DNA of 18,704 nt. Origin: DUAL01 sp964452095. Its GTDB lineage: Bacteria; Bacteroidota; Bacteroidia; Flavobacteriales; BACL11. Of the stretch, positions 1 through 7,026 are shown in pieces. Below the pieces are notes generated by a model that saw nothing but the letters and a program-made list of their open reading frames with translations, was not told the DNA's origin and searched no databases. The stretch spans positions 1 to 18,704 of the forward strand of contig CAYVKX010000040.1 in assembly GCA_964452095.1 (NCBI GenBank), written 5' to 3'. The position numbers and the translations under genes are program-made. How positions within the stretch are numbered: position 1 is the first letter of the stretch; each line of letters opens with the position of its first letter.

Positions 1-1503
1 GGGTTTGGGTTGTAGCTCGTGAATGTTTGGGGTATTGGTAAGACGCAAAAGTTTCGGGCTTTCTGTTTTGTAATTGTACAAATACAAATCATTGGTTTTG
101 TTTTGGGAAAAATCTTCCTCACCACTATAAAGAATATCGCTATTTCTATTGGAAGAAAAAATAATAAACTCATTATTGGACGAAAAAGCTGGATGCAAAT
201 CCAAGAATTTATCATTGGTAATATTAGTGAGTTTATGTCCTATCACGCCAAAGGTGAAAATGTCCGATTGGTTTTGTCGAATAGCAGAAAATAAAAGTGT
301 TTTGCCTTTTTTATCATAAGTCATACTCAGCACTTTTTCCAGATGTTGCAAATCAAATGAAGTAGTTTTGTCTTTGGAAATATCATAATAATTCATTTGA
401 ATTTTTCCTTTTTTCTCAGTAATAAAAGCCAATTTTTTACCCTTTGGCTCCCAGGCAATTACAGGGACTGTGTAATCAGTAATCCTATCTAATTTGTGCC
501 CAACACTTATTATTTTTCTTTTCTTTTTAGCTTTTAAATCGTAGAGATAAATTCTGTATTTCCCCATTTCATTGGTCACAAAAGCTATTTTTCTTCCCTT
601 TGGCCCAATTTCTATTTGCGTAATTTTCTCTTCCGGTTTAAGCGTAATTGGTAAAAGATTGGATGCAGGATAAATTCCAGTAATATCCGTTTGAAAATAA
701 AAATCTAACCACTCTTGATTGATTGTTTTAACCGATTTTCCAAGCACAAACATAAAAGCATTATCCACATTTCTACTAAGGCGAACCATATACAAAATCT
801 CCGCTACTGCCGCTTTCCCATAAGTATTGCTGATGTAGTGCCAAATGGAATAGCCAGCCAAAGTAGCGTCTTCTTTTCCAAAATGATTAAAATTCTTAAA
901 ATCTCCTGTACCAACTTTATCTTTTACCATATTTTCCATTTGCATATTCCAAGGATCAGCTATATATTCTATCAATCCATTTTCAAACCAAAGAGGTAAA
1001 CTTAAAAGAGTAGAATTAGTAAATGCATCTGCTGCATTTCCTCCATACATCATTTCATTAAAAATTATATTTGCAATTCCAGAAGCAATTTGCTTATCTA
1101 AACGACTATAATCTCCATCAAAATAGAGCATTACTTTTGTCCCAACAATTTGTGTTTTTCCACCAATATTGTAGTCATCAGTTTGCTTGTAGCCAATATT
1201 AGATTGCTTAAAATCGGAAAAAGAATTATAAATTATAAACTGAATTCTTTTTTCTAATGGAAAAGATAATTTCTTCTGAATTTCATTTTTAAGTTGGTGT
1301 GCTTTTTTTGCAGTATAAGTTGCTAGTGGTTTTCCTCCTCTATAATAATAGGTGTCAAATTCTTGAAACTGATAGCTTGTCCAATTGAATTCTTGGTACT
1401 GCACTCTACTTTTCCCAAAATCAGTTTGTAAGCCATAATAAAATTGTGCCTTTGCCAAAAGTGGTAAAAACAGAACAGCTAATATGAGTGTAAAAAAACG
1501 CAT
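1..1503 (-). CDS. Secreted TolB-like/PD40 beta-propeller protein with peptidase-MA-like N-terminus (partial, C-terminus off the left edge)
   Basis: An uninterrupted 501-codon reading frame starts at the ATG at 1503-1501 and leaves the window still open. Residues 1-19 form a signal peptide ending in LAKA before Gln, so the protein is probably exported to the periplasm or outer membrane. Residues of about 30-190 resemble the peptidase-MA (gluzincin) fold, with the typical LPLWFENGLIEYIA segment near residues 170-185. The HExxH motif expected upstream of it is not present; that stretch reads IASGIANIIFNEM. From about residue 280 there are repeated segments such as KIAFVTNEMGKYRIYLYDL and FIIFSSNRNSDILY, typical of PD40/WD40-like propeller blades found in TolB. 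Similar large proteins are common in Flavobacteriales, often annotated as TolB-like. The role is unknown; a catalytically dead peptidase-like scaffold is my inference. It is divergent from the metallo-hydrolase gene, with 63 bases between them. Confidence 0.8.
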   Translation of the reverse strand, partial: MRFFTLILAVLFLPLLAKAQFYYGLQTDFGKSRVQYQEFNWTSYQFQEFDTYYYRGGKPLATYTAKKAHQLKNEIQKKLSFPLEKRIQFIIYNSFSDFKQSNIGYKQTDDYNIGGKTQIVGTKVMLYFDGDYSRLDKQIASGIANIIFNEMMYGGNAADAFTNSTLLSLPLWFENGLIEYIADPWNMQMENMVKDKVGTGDFKNFNHFGKEDATLAGYSIWHYISNTYGKAAVAEILYMVRLSRNVDNAFMFVLGKSVKTINQEWLDFYFQTDITGIYPASNLLPITLKPEEKITQIEIGPKGRKIAFVTNEMGKYRIYLYDLKAKKKRKIISVGHKLDRITDYTVPVIAWEPKGKKLAFITEKKGKIQMNYYDISKDKTTSFDLQHLEKVLSMTYDKKGKTLLFSAIRQNQSDIFTFGVIGHKLTNITNDKFLDLHPAFSSNNEFIIFSSNRNSDILYSGEEDFSQNKTNDLYLYNYKTESPKLLRLTNTPNIHELQPKP

Positions 1504-1541
1504 TTTATAAAGATGTAAAGATAATAAAGTAAAAGAAAGTA

Positions 1542-1549
1542 TATATTTG
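1542..1549 (+). promoter_or_regulatory. Probable -7 promoter element (TATATTTG) of the metallo-hydrolase gene
   Basis: The octamer matches the Bacteroidota -7 consensus TAnnTTTG exactly and ends 17 bases before the ATG at 1567. No clear -33 TTG is visible at the expected distance, so the call rests on the -7 match and position. Confidence 0.45.
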
Positions 1550-1566
1550 TAGTTCAACTTTAAAAA

Positions 1567-2205
1567 ATGAAAATCAAGAAATTTGTTTTTAACCCTTTTC
1601 AGGAAAATACCTATTTGCTTTATGATGAAAGTAAGGAGTGTGTAATAATAGATCCTGGCTGCTATGAAGAAAAGGAAGAAAAAGAACTAGAAAATTTTAT
1701 AATTGAAAACGGGCTAAAACCAGTTGCTCTATTAAACACGCACTGCCATATCGATCATATTTTAGGCAACCACTTTGTAGCAGATAAGTGGAATTTGGAA
1801 CTGCAAATACACAAAAGTGATTTACCACTTTTAGAAAATGCTGGGCAAATAAGTAAACTGTATGGTTTTGAGAAATATTCTGGCTCGCCCTATCCAAAAC
1901 ATTTTTTGGAAAATGGCGATACAATTTACTTTGGAGAAAGTAAGTTAGATGTTATTTTTACTCCAGGGCATGCTCCAGGGCATATTTGTTTTTATAGCAA
2001 GAAAGATAATTTTATCATCAGTGGAGATGTTATTTTTCAAATGAGTATTGGAAGAACTGATTTGCCAGGTGGAGATTATGATACTTTAATAAAAAGCATT
2101 GCTGAAAAGTTATTTCCTCTTCCAAGTGAAACGATAATTTATTGTGGGCATGGGCCAAATACAGTGCTCAGCTATGAGAAGGAACACAATCCTTTTTTGC
2201 AATAG
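1567..2205 (+). CDS. Metallo-beta-lactamase-fold hydrolase, glyoxalase II-like
   Basis: This 212-residue protein has the complete metal-binding set of the metallo-beta-lactamase superfamily. It has THCHIDH at residues 58-64 (His59, His61, Asp63, His64), His135 in TPGHAPGH, the bridging Asp154 in SGDVIF, and His195 in CGHGP. The size and the DPG near residue 29-31 fit the short glyoxalase II-like hydrolases, cytosolic enzymes that cleave thioesters such as S-D-lactoylglutathione or related small substrates. It lacks the C-terminal helical domain of classical glyoxalase II (about 250 residues), so the natural substrate is uncertain. No signal peptide is seen. It stands alone on the plus strand, with its own promoter-like element upstream, and converges on mlaF. 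Confidence 0.88.
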   Translation: MKIKKFVFNPFQENTYLLYDESKECVIIDPGCYEEKEEKELENFIIENGLKPVALLNTHCHIDHILGNHFVADKWNLELQIHKSDLPLLENAGQISKLYGFEKYSGSPYPKHFLENGDTIYFGESKLDVIFTPGHAPGHICFYSKKDNFIISGDVIFQMSIGRTDLPGGDYDTLIKSIAEKLFPLPSETIIYCGHGPNTVLSYEKEHNPFLQ

Positions 2206-2220
2206 AGAGAAGTTGTAGAT

Positions 2221-2259
2221 GGTGGGTTATGAGTTTTGAGTGGTAGGTGATGGGTTTTG
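2221..2259. repeat. Two-copy degenerate 21-base tandem repeat
   Basis: The 18-base unit GGTGGGTTATGAGTTTTG at 2221-2238 recurs at 2242-2259 as GGTAGGTGATGGGTTTTG, with 15 of 18 bases identical and a 21-base period. It lies just after the metallo-hydrolase stop codon in the gap between convergent genes. Function is unknown. Confidence 0.5.
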
Positions 2260-2344
2260 CTAGTTTCTAATCACTACTTCACTAGTTACTTTTTTCTATG
2301 GTCTCTGGACTAAACACTATCTTTCCATCAGCACATCATCAAAC

Positions 2345-2376
2345 ACATTGTTACATTAATCAATTGCTACATTATC
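2345..2376 (-). repeat. Octamer-periodic repeat, copy A, downstream of the mlaF stop
   Basis: Read on the minus strand after the mlaF stop (TAG) and an ACAGAAAA spacer, four consecutive 8-base units follow: GATAATGT, AGCAATTG, ATTAATGT, AACAATGT. The general form is NNNAATGT. A closely similar array with the same unit order follows sucD at 16010-16049. No hairpin or T-run is associated, so it does not look like an ordinary terminator. Confidence 0.65.
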
Positions 2377-2384
2377 TTTTCTGT

Positions 2385-3134
2385 CTACTGATTTCTAAGT
2401 CGTTTAAAAAGCTTTGAAGCAAACACAAAATCATTTAACTCTTTATTCTCACAGGAAATCAAATCATCTTTTGTGCCATTCCACCACACTTTCCCTTGAT
2501 GAATAAAAGCAATTTTATCGCCAATTTCCATCACAGAATTCATATCATGCGAATTTACAATAGTAGTAATATTATATTCTTGCGTTATTTCCCTAATCAA
2601 ATTATCAATCAGAATAGAGGTTTTTGGATCCAAGCCAGAATTTGGCTCATCACAAAGCAAGTATTTAGGATTTAAGGCAATAGCCCTTGCAATAGCAACT
2701 CTTTTTTTCATTCCACCACTAAGCTCAGAAGGAAGTAATTTATTGGTGTTCTCCAAATTCACTCTTTTAAGGCAGAAATTTACTCTCTCCAAATTTTCTT
2801 CAAAAGATTTTTCGGCAAACATAGTCTGGGGAAACATAATATTTTCTTGCACACTCATATAATCAAAAAGTGCTCCTCCTTGAAAAAGCATTCCAATTTC
2901 TTGTCGTAACTTTTTTCGTGCTTTAAAGTGCATCTCGGTAAAATTCCTGTCATCATATTTTACCACCCCACTATCTGCTTCATATAGCCCAATCATCACT
3001 TTTAAAAGGGTAGTTTTCCCAGAGCCACTTTCTCCTATTATTAAGTTAGTTTTTCCTGGCTCAAACTCAAAAGACACATCCTTTAAAACATGATTTTCGC
3101 CAAATTTTTTATTTATGTTTTTTACCGTTATCAT
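2385..3134 (-). CDS. mlaF: MlaF-type ABC transporter ATP-binding protein (lipid transport)
   Basis: This 249-residue ATPase carries all the expected motifs: Walker A GESGSGKT at 34-41, Q-loop Gln85, signature LSGGM at 138-142, Walker B LLCDE at 159-163, and the H-loop His196 in NSHD. FQGGALFDYMSVQENI, following the Q-loop, is typical of the MlaF/Mkl/TTG2 subfamily. It is expected to power MlaE, which moves phospholipids between inner and outer membranes via an MCE (MlaD) protein. The start overlaps the last 4 bases of mlaE, so the two are translationally coupled. No MCE gene follows; the next gene is convergent. The 3' flank carries the octamer repeat. Confidence 0.93.
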   Translation of the reverse strand: MITVKNINKKFGENHVLKDVSFEFEPGKTNLIIGESGSGKTTLLKVMIGLYEADSGVVKYDDRNFTEMHFKARKKLRQEIGMLFQGGALFDYMSVQENIMFPQTMFAEKSFEENLERVNFCLKRVNLENTNKLLPSELSGGMKKRVAIARAIALNPKYLLCDEPNSGLDPKTSILIDNLIREITQEYNITTIVNSHDMNSVMEIGDKIAFIHQGKVWWNGTKDDLISCENKELNDFVFASKLFKRLRNQ

Positions 3135-3871
3135 GCCAATAAAAGTTGCGTAAGAATAAAGTTAAAGATAAGCACTACCACACTGCTATACACCACCGCT
3201 TTAGTACTTGAAACCCCAACTTCCAAAGCACCACCTTTAGTATAATAGCCATAAAAAGAAGCTACTGAGGTGATGATAAAAGCGAAAAACACAGTTTTGG
3301 TAAGGGCATAAGTTACATAAAAGGGATTAAACTCATATTGGAGTCCGTACAGAAAATCGGCAGTGGTAACATCTACTGAAATACTACCGAGCCATCCTCC
3401 AAACATCCCAATTCCCATACTAATAATTACCAAAAATGGAAAGAAAAACATAGCCGCAATAATTTTTGGGAGAATTAAAAAATTAGCAGAATTTACACCC
3501 ATTATTTCTAAAGCATCAATTTGTTCAGTTACTCGCATACTCCCAATTTCTGAGGCAACATTGGAGCCAACTTTCCCTGCCAAAATAAGGCAAATCATAG
3601 TTGGCGAAAACTCTAAAATCAAGGAATCTCTAGTAGCCAATCCAATCAGGTATTTTGGGAGAAAAGGGTTGTTTAAGTTAAAAGCCGTTTGAATAGTAAC
3701 TACCGCACCAACAAAAAGAGAAATGATAAGAACAATCCCTAAAGAATTCAAGCCAATTTTCTCAACTTCTAAAACAATTTGACGGTAAAAAATTGTGCGC
3801 TTTTCTGGAATACTAAATACCCTACGCAACATCATAAAATACTGCCCAATATTTTTTAAACCCTTTATCAT
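3131..3871 (-). CDS. mlaE: MlaE-family permease of a lipid-transport ABC system
   Basis: This 246-residue membrane protein has about five hydrophobic segments and the MlaE-family hallmarks. GAVVTIQTAF lies near residues 55-64, and EQIDALEIMG at 116-125 corresponds to the conserved coupling region that contacts the ATPase. The length is close to the usual 250-260. It forms an inner-membrane homodimer with MlaF and works with an MCE-domain periplasmic protein to maintain outer-membrane lipid asymmetry or to import lipids. It is the first gene of a two-gene operon (4-base overlap with mlaF). A promoter-like TACTTTTA lies 6 bases before the start codon. Confidence 0.93.
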   Translation of the reverse strand: MIKGLKNIGQYFMMLRRVFSIPEKRTIFYRQIVLEVEKIGLNSLGIVLIISLFVGAVVTIQTAFNLNNPFLPKYLIGLATRDSLILEFSPTMICLILAGKVGSNVASEIGSMRVTEQIDALEIMGVNSANFLILPKIIAAMFFFPFLVIISMGIGMFGGWLGSISVDVTTADFLYGLQYEFNPFYVTYALTKTVFFAFIITSVASFYGYYTKGGALEVGVSSTKAVVYSSVVVLIFNFILTQLLLA

Positions 3872-3877
3872 AGTTGA

Positions 3878-3885
3878 TAAAAGTA
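3878..3885 (-). promoter_or_regulatory. Possible -7 promoter element (TACTTTTA) of mlaE-mlaF
   Basis: On the minus strand TACTTTTA matches TAnnTTTG at all fixed positions except the last base. It ends 6 bases before the mlaE ATG, implying a very short or absent leader. One mismatch and an AT-rich background keep confidence low. Confidence 0.3.
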
Positions 3886-3930
3886 TATATAATTTGTGAG
3901 ATATTTACCCATTCTCTGTATGCTTTTATT

Positions 3931-3938
3931 TATTTTTG
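3931..3938 (+). promoter_or_regulatory. Probable -7 promoter element (TATTTTTG) of the small lipoprotein gene
   Basis: An exact TAnnTTTG match ends 10 bases before the ATG at 3949. It sits in the 77-base divergent gap with mlaE. No clear -33 element is seen. Confidence 0.4.
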
Positions 3939-3948
3939 AACTTTATTT

Positions 3949-4080
3949 ATGAAATCTCTAAAGTACATTTTATTATTTTTATTTACTGCATTTTTGCTAA
4001 CTTCCTGTTTTTTAAGCAAAAGTAACTCTTGCGACTGCCCAAACTTCTCTAAAAAAACAGAGCACAAACATAATACTTAA
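3949..4080 (+). CDS. Very small lipoprotein (43 aa) with Cys/His-rich mature part
   Basis: The 44-codon frame encodes a lysine-bearing N-terminus (MKSLKY), a hydrophobic stretch and the lipobox LTSC with Cys20, so signal peptidase II processing is expected. The mature peptide would be only about 24 residues, lipidated on Cys20. It contains Cys28 and Cys30 in SCDCPNF, followed by a basic tail with His39 and His41. Small lipoproteins of this shape occur in Bacteroidota but I cannot name the family. It lies 52 bases upstream of feoA on the same strand, and feoA appears to have its own promoter in between. Metal binding by the Cys/His residues is only a suggestion. A promoter-like element and the intact lipobox support it as a gene despite its size. 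Confidence 0.6.
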   Translation: MKSLKYILLFLFTAFLLTSCFLSKSNSCDCPNFSKKTEHKHNT

Positions 4081-4104
4081 AAAATCTTTAATTACGTATT
4101 TTAG

Positions 4105-4121
4105 AGTTATTCTAAATAACT
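4105..4121. promoter_or_regulatory. Perfect 17-bp palindrome overlapping the feoA promoter (candidate operator)
   Basis: AGTTATT-CTA-AATAACT is a perfect inverted repeat with 7-base arms and a 3-base spacer. Its last base is the first base of the -7 element TAAATTTG of feoA. A second, overlapping symmetric pair TTAGA/TCTAA lies at 4101-4115. Position and symmetry fit a dimeric repressor site that would block the promoter. An iron regulator (Fur or DtxR family) is the obvious candidate given feoAB, but the sequence is not a clear match to either classical box. Confidence 0.4.
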
Positions 4122-4128
4122 AAATTTG
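4121..4128 (+). promoter_or_regulatory. Probable -7 promoter element (TAAATTTG) of the feoA operon
   Basis: An exact TAnnTTTG match, extended to TAAATTTGCA, ends only 4 bases before the feoA ATG. In Bacteroidota transcription starts a few bases after this element, so the mRNA would begin at or next to the start codon (leaderless). Confidence 0.55.
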
Positions 4129-4132
4129 CAAA

Positions 4133-4357
4133 ATGCAAAAACTCTCAGAAATAGCTATTGGAGAAGAATATATTATTCAAGAAATAACCGACAGTGAATT
4201 AGCACAAAAACTTTTGGAAATGGGCTGCACGCCAGGAGAAAAAATTGTAGTTGAGAGAAAAGCACCTTTTAATGACCCAATAGCAATAGTAGTTTCTAGC
4301 TTTATGCTAAGCATCAGAAAATATGATGCCGAGCAAATAATTGTAGAAAAAGCATAA
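4133..4357 (+). CDS. feoA: FeoA, ferrous iron transport accessory protein
   Basis: This 74-residue protein has the typical FeoA SH3-like domain pattern: LSEIAIGEEYIIQEI near the start, LAQKLLEMGCTPGEKI (residues 24-39) and a C-terminal strand ending in IIVEKA. FeoA is a small cytosolic protein that assists the FeoB Fe(II) permease. The stop codon abuts the feoB start with no intervening base (TAAATG), so the two are co-translated. This start is preferred because the frame begins right after a -7 promoter element. Length is normal for a free-standing FeoA. Confidence 0.93.
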   Translation: MQKLSEIAIGEEYIIQEITDSELAQKLLEMGCTPGEKIVVERKAPFNDPIAIVVSSFMLSIRKYDAEQIIVEKA

Positions 4358-6439
4358 ATGGAAAATAAAAACATAAAAGTTGCCTTAGCTGGAAATCCAA
4401 ATTCTGGGAAAACTACTTTGTTTAATTCCTTAACAGGGTTAAGACAAAAAGTAGGAAATTACCCGGGCATTACGGTTGAGAAAAAAACTGGAAGTTGCAA
4501 TTTGGATGAAAATACAAAAGCTGAGATTATTGATTTACCCGGCACATATAGTTTGTATCCAAAATCGATTGATGAAAGAGTTGCACAACAAGTAATTTGC
4601 AACAAAGAAAATGAAGCTTACCCTGAAATCACTGTGGTGGTGGCTGATGCTACCAATTTAAGACGGTCAATTTTTCTTATTACTCAGATTATTGATTTGA
4701 AAATGAATGTGGTTCTCGCCCTTAATATGATTGATTTATCCATCAGTAAAGGTTTGATTATTGATGTAGAAAAATTATCAAAAGAGCTAAAAATTCCAGT
4801 TGTTGCCATCAATGCTAGAAAACAAAAAGGAATAAATAAGTTAAAGAAAGCTACAATTCAAGCAAGGGAAAAACAAACAAACAACACATTTTTTGAAGTA
4901 AAAAAACTCTTTAAAAATGTAATAGAAGACACCAATAAATTAAGAGGAGCTGGTAACGATTACGCCTCTTTTTTGGCATTGTGCGAGCAAGAAATGAGCG
5001 GAGAGGAAAAGTTAAGAAATGACCTTAATGAAATAAGTAAAAAGCACAACTTTAATCCTAGCAGAGCTCAAGCCCAAGAAACAATAAGGCGCTACAAAAA
5101 GATTGATAAAGTAGTAGATAGTTGCAGCAGCATTGTGGAAGTAAAAGGCAACCAGTCCATTACAAAATGGTTAGATGATATTTTGATTCACCCTGTTTTT
5201 GGTTATGTGTTTTTTTTAAGCGTTTTATTTCTAATTTTTCAAGCGATTTTTTCTTGGTCGGCATATCCAATGGATTTGATTGATAGTTTGTTTACCAATC
5301 TTTCAGTTTGGGTTGCAAACACTCTTCCGCTAGGAGTTTTTAATGATTTGGTGGTAAAAGGAATTTTAGCTGGACTTGGAGGTATTATTATTTTTGTTCC
5401 GCAAATTGCATTTTTGTTTGCCTTTATTGCCTTTTTGGAAGATACTGGCTATATGGCGAGAGTAGGTTTTATTACCGACAAATTACTAAGAGGTTTTGGC
5501 TTAAATGGAAGATCAATTATTCCTCTTTTAAGTGGGGCGGCTTGTGCTGTTCCGGCAATTATGACGGCCAGAACCATTTCCTCTTGGAAAGAAAGAATGA
5601 TTACAATAATGGTAACTCCACTGATGAGTTGCTCGGCACGCCTTCCAGTTTACACCTTAATTATTGCAATGATAATTCCTTCTGAACAAAGTTGGGGACC
5701 ATTTAATTTGCAAGGGTTAGTGATGATGGCATTTTATTTGCTCGGATTTTTAGCTGCCCTAGGCACTGCATTTATTCTGAAATTTATTTTGAAAGCAAAG
5801 GAGAGAAGCTATTATATAATGGAGATGCCAAGCTATAAAATACCAGATTGGAAAACGGTAATTTACACCATTATAGAAAAAGTAAAAGTGTTTCTATTTG
5901 ATGCTGGAAAAGTAATTATTGCTATCTCAATTGTGCTTTGGTTTTTATCCTCTTACGCCCCTAAAAATCGTTTTGAAAATATTGAAACAAAATGGGCAGG
6001 GAAAGAAAATGCAGAAGTACATATTGCTGCCGAAAAGTTAGAAGCATCTTATGCTGGAATGATTGGAAAAAGCATTGAATCCGCAATAAAACCGCTTGGG
6101 TTTGATTGGAAAATTGGGATTGCACTTATTACTTCATTTGCTGCAAGAGAAGTATTTGTCGGTACTATGTCCACCATTTATAGTGTTGGGGATGATTCTA
6201 CTCATTCTATAAGAGAAAGATTGGAATCTGTAAAAAACCCAGATACAGGAAAGGAATTTTTTACCACTGCTGTCGGAATTTCCTTGATGCTTTTTTATGC
6301 TTTTGCTATGCAATGTATGAGTACGCTTGCTATTGTGTATAGAGAAACAAATAGTATTAAGTGGCCAATTATTCAGTTTGTATATATGGGAATACTCGCC
6401 TATCTTTCCAGTTTTATTGCTTATCAATTGTTAGCATAA
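4358..6439 (+). CDS. feoB: FeoB, ferrous iron permease with N-terminal G domain
   Basis: This 693-residue protein has a complete N-terminal GTPase domain: G1 GNPNSGKT (12-19), G2 region VGNYPGIT (32-39), G3 DLPGTYSL (59-66), G4 NMID (123-126) and a G5-like INARKQKG. A helical linker leads into a polytopic membrane domain starting near residue 280. It contains the two conserved core segments SGAACAVPAIMTARTISS and MSCSARLPVYTLII, whose cysteines are typical of FeoB pores. It imports Fe(II) across the inner membrane, mainly under low-oxygen or iron-limited conditions. The gene is joined to feoA upstream. Its stop overlaps the next start as TAATG, extending the operon into sprT-like, sulfotransferase and manC. 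The frame is intact and of usual length. Confidence 0.97.
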   Translation: MENKNIKVALAGNPNSGKTTLFNSLTGLRQKVGNYPGITVEKKTGSCNLDENTKAEIIDLPGTYSLYPKSIDERVAQQVICNKENEAYPEITVVVADATNLRRSIFLITQIIDLKMNVVLALNMIDLSISKGLIIDVEKLSKELKIPVVAINARKQKGINKLKKATIQAREKQTNNTFFEVKKLFKNVIEDTNKLRGAGNDYASFLALCEQEMSGEEKLRNDLNEISKKHNFNPSRAQAQETIRRYKKIDKVVDSCSSIVEVKGNQSITKWLDDILIHPVFGYVFFLSVLFLIFQAIFSWSAYPMDLIDSLFTNLSVWVANTLPLGVFNDLVVKGILAGLGGIIIFVPQIAFLFAFIAFLEDTGYMARVGFITDKLLRGFGLNGRSIIPLLSGAACAVPAIMTARTISSWKERMITIMVTPLMSCSARLPVYTLIIAMIIPSEQSWGPFNLQGLVMMAFYLLGFLAALGTAFILKFILKAKERSYYIMEMPSYKIPDWKTVIYTIIEKVKVFLFDAGKVIIAISIVLWFLSSYAPKNRFENIETKWAGKENAEVHIAAEKLEASYAGMIGKSIESAIKPLGFDWKIGIALITSFAAREVFVGTMSTIYSVGDDSTHSIRERLESVKNPDTGKEFFTTAVGISLMLFYAFAMQCMSTLAIVYRETNSIKWPIIQFVYMGILAYLSSFIAYQLLA

Positions 6440-7026
6440 TGCCAGATTTTGAAAATCATATTCCTAAAGCAAGTATCCCGCAAATAAGTAAATGGATATC
6501 GAACTTGGATATTCTAATAAAAATAAAAAAAAGAAGATCCACTAAATTGGGAGACTTTAGAGTAAATAAAGATGGAAAATATTTAATTAGTATTAATGAG
6601 GATTTGAATAATTATGCTTTTTTGATTACGCTCACTCACGAAATAGCACACGCTTTTGTATGGGAAAAATACAAAAGAAAAGCAATGCCTCACGGCAATG
6701 AGTGGAAAATGACTTTCAAATCAATGATGTTAAATTTTTTGAGTCCCGATTATTTTCCTGAGGATATTTTGAAAGCATTGAGTAATCATCTTAAAAACCC
6801 AAAAGCATCTACTGCAAATGATTATAATTTGAGTAGCATTTTGCGAAAATATGATAAAGTAAGCACACTAACTATTACTGATGTTCCCAATGGCAGTACA
6901 TTTGCAACTGAAAATGGAAGAAAATTTATAAAGATTGAAAAATTACGAAAGCGTTATAAATGTAAAGCCATTGATTCCGAAAGAATTTATTTATTTAATC
7001 CTTTGGCAATAATTGAATCAATATAA
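6439..7026 (+). CDS. SprT-like zinc metalloprotease domain protein
   Basis: The chosen start is the ATG at 6439, which overlaps the feoB stop as TAATG. The frame stays open further upstream only because it runs through feoB. The 195-residue product has HEIAH at 67-71 and a third histidine in MPHGNEW (His85), the zinc-binding arrangement of SprT/Spartan-like proteins. The C-terminal part (FIKIEKLRKRYKCKAID, then LFNPLA) resembles the beta-rich end of Bacteroidota SprT-like proteins, with a single cysteine rather than a full zinc ribbon. The substrate is unknown; eukaryotic relatives cleave DNA-protein crosslinks. No signal peptide, so cytosolic. It overlaps the sulfotransferase start by one base. 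Confidence 0.88.
   Translation: MPDFENHIPKASIPQISKWISNLDILIKIKKRRSTKLGDFRVNKDGKYLISINEDLNNYAFLITLTHEIAHAFVWEKYKRKAMPHGNEWKMTFKSMMLNFLSPDYFPEDILKALSNHLKNPKASTANDYNLSSILRKYDKVSTLTITDVPNGSTFATENGRKFIKIEKLRKRYKCKAIDSERIYLFNPLAIIESI

Noticed and set aside
715..999. 94-codon plus-strand frame opposite the TolB-like gene
   Set aside because: The minus-strand frame is continuous for 501 codons with a signal peptide and propeller repeats; this is its shadow.
2345..2376. Reading the octamer repeat as a CRISPR array or transcription terminator
   Set aside because: Units are only 8 bases with no spacers, and there is no stem-loop or T-run.
3363..3692. 109-codon plus-strand frame opposite mlaE
   Set aside because: It is the complementary shadow of the conserved mlaE coding region, with no domain of its own.
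6361..6438. 26-codon N-terminal extension of the SprT-like protein
   Set aside because: It lies within the end of feoB. The TAATG overlap at 6437-6441 gives a natural coupled start.
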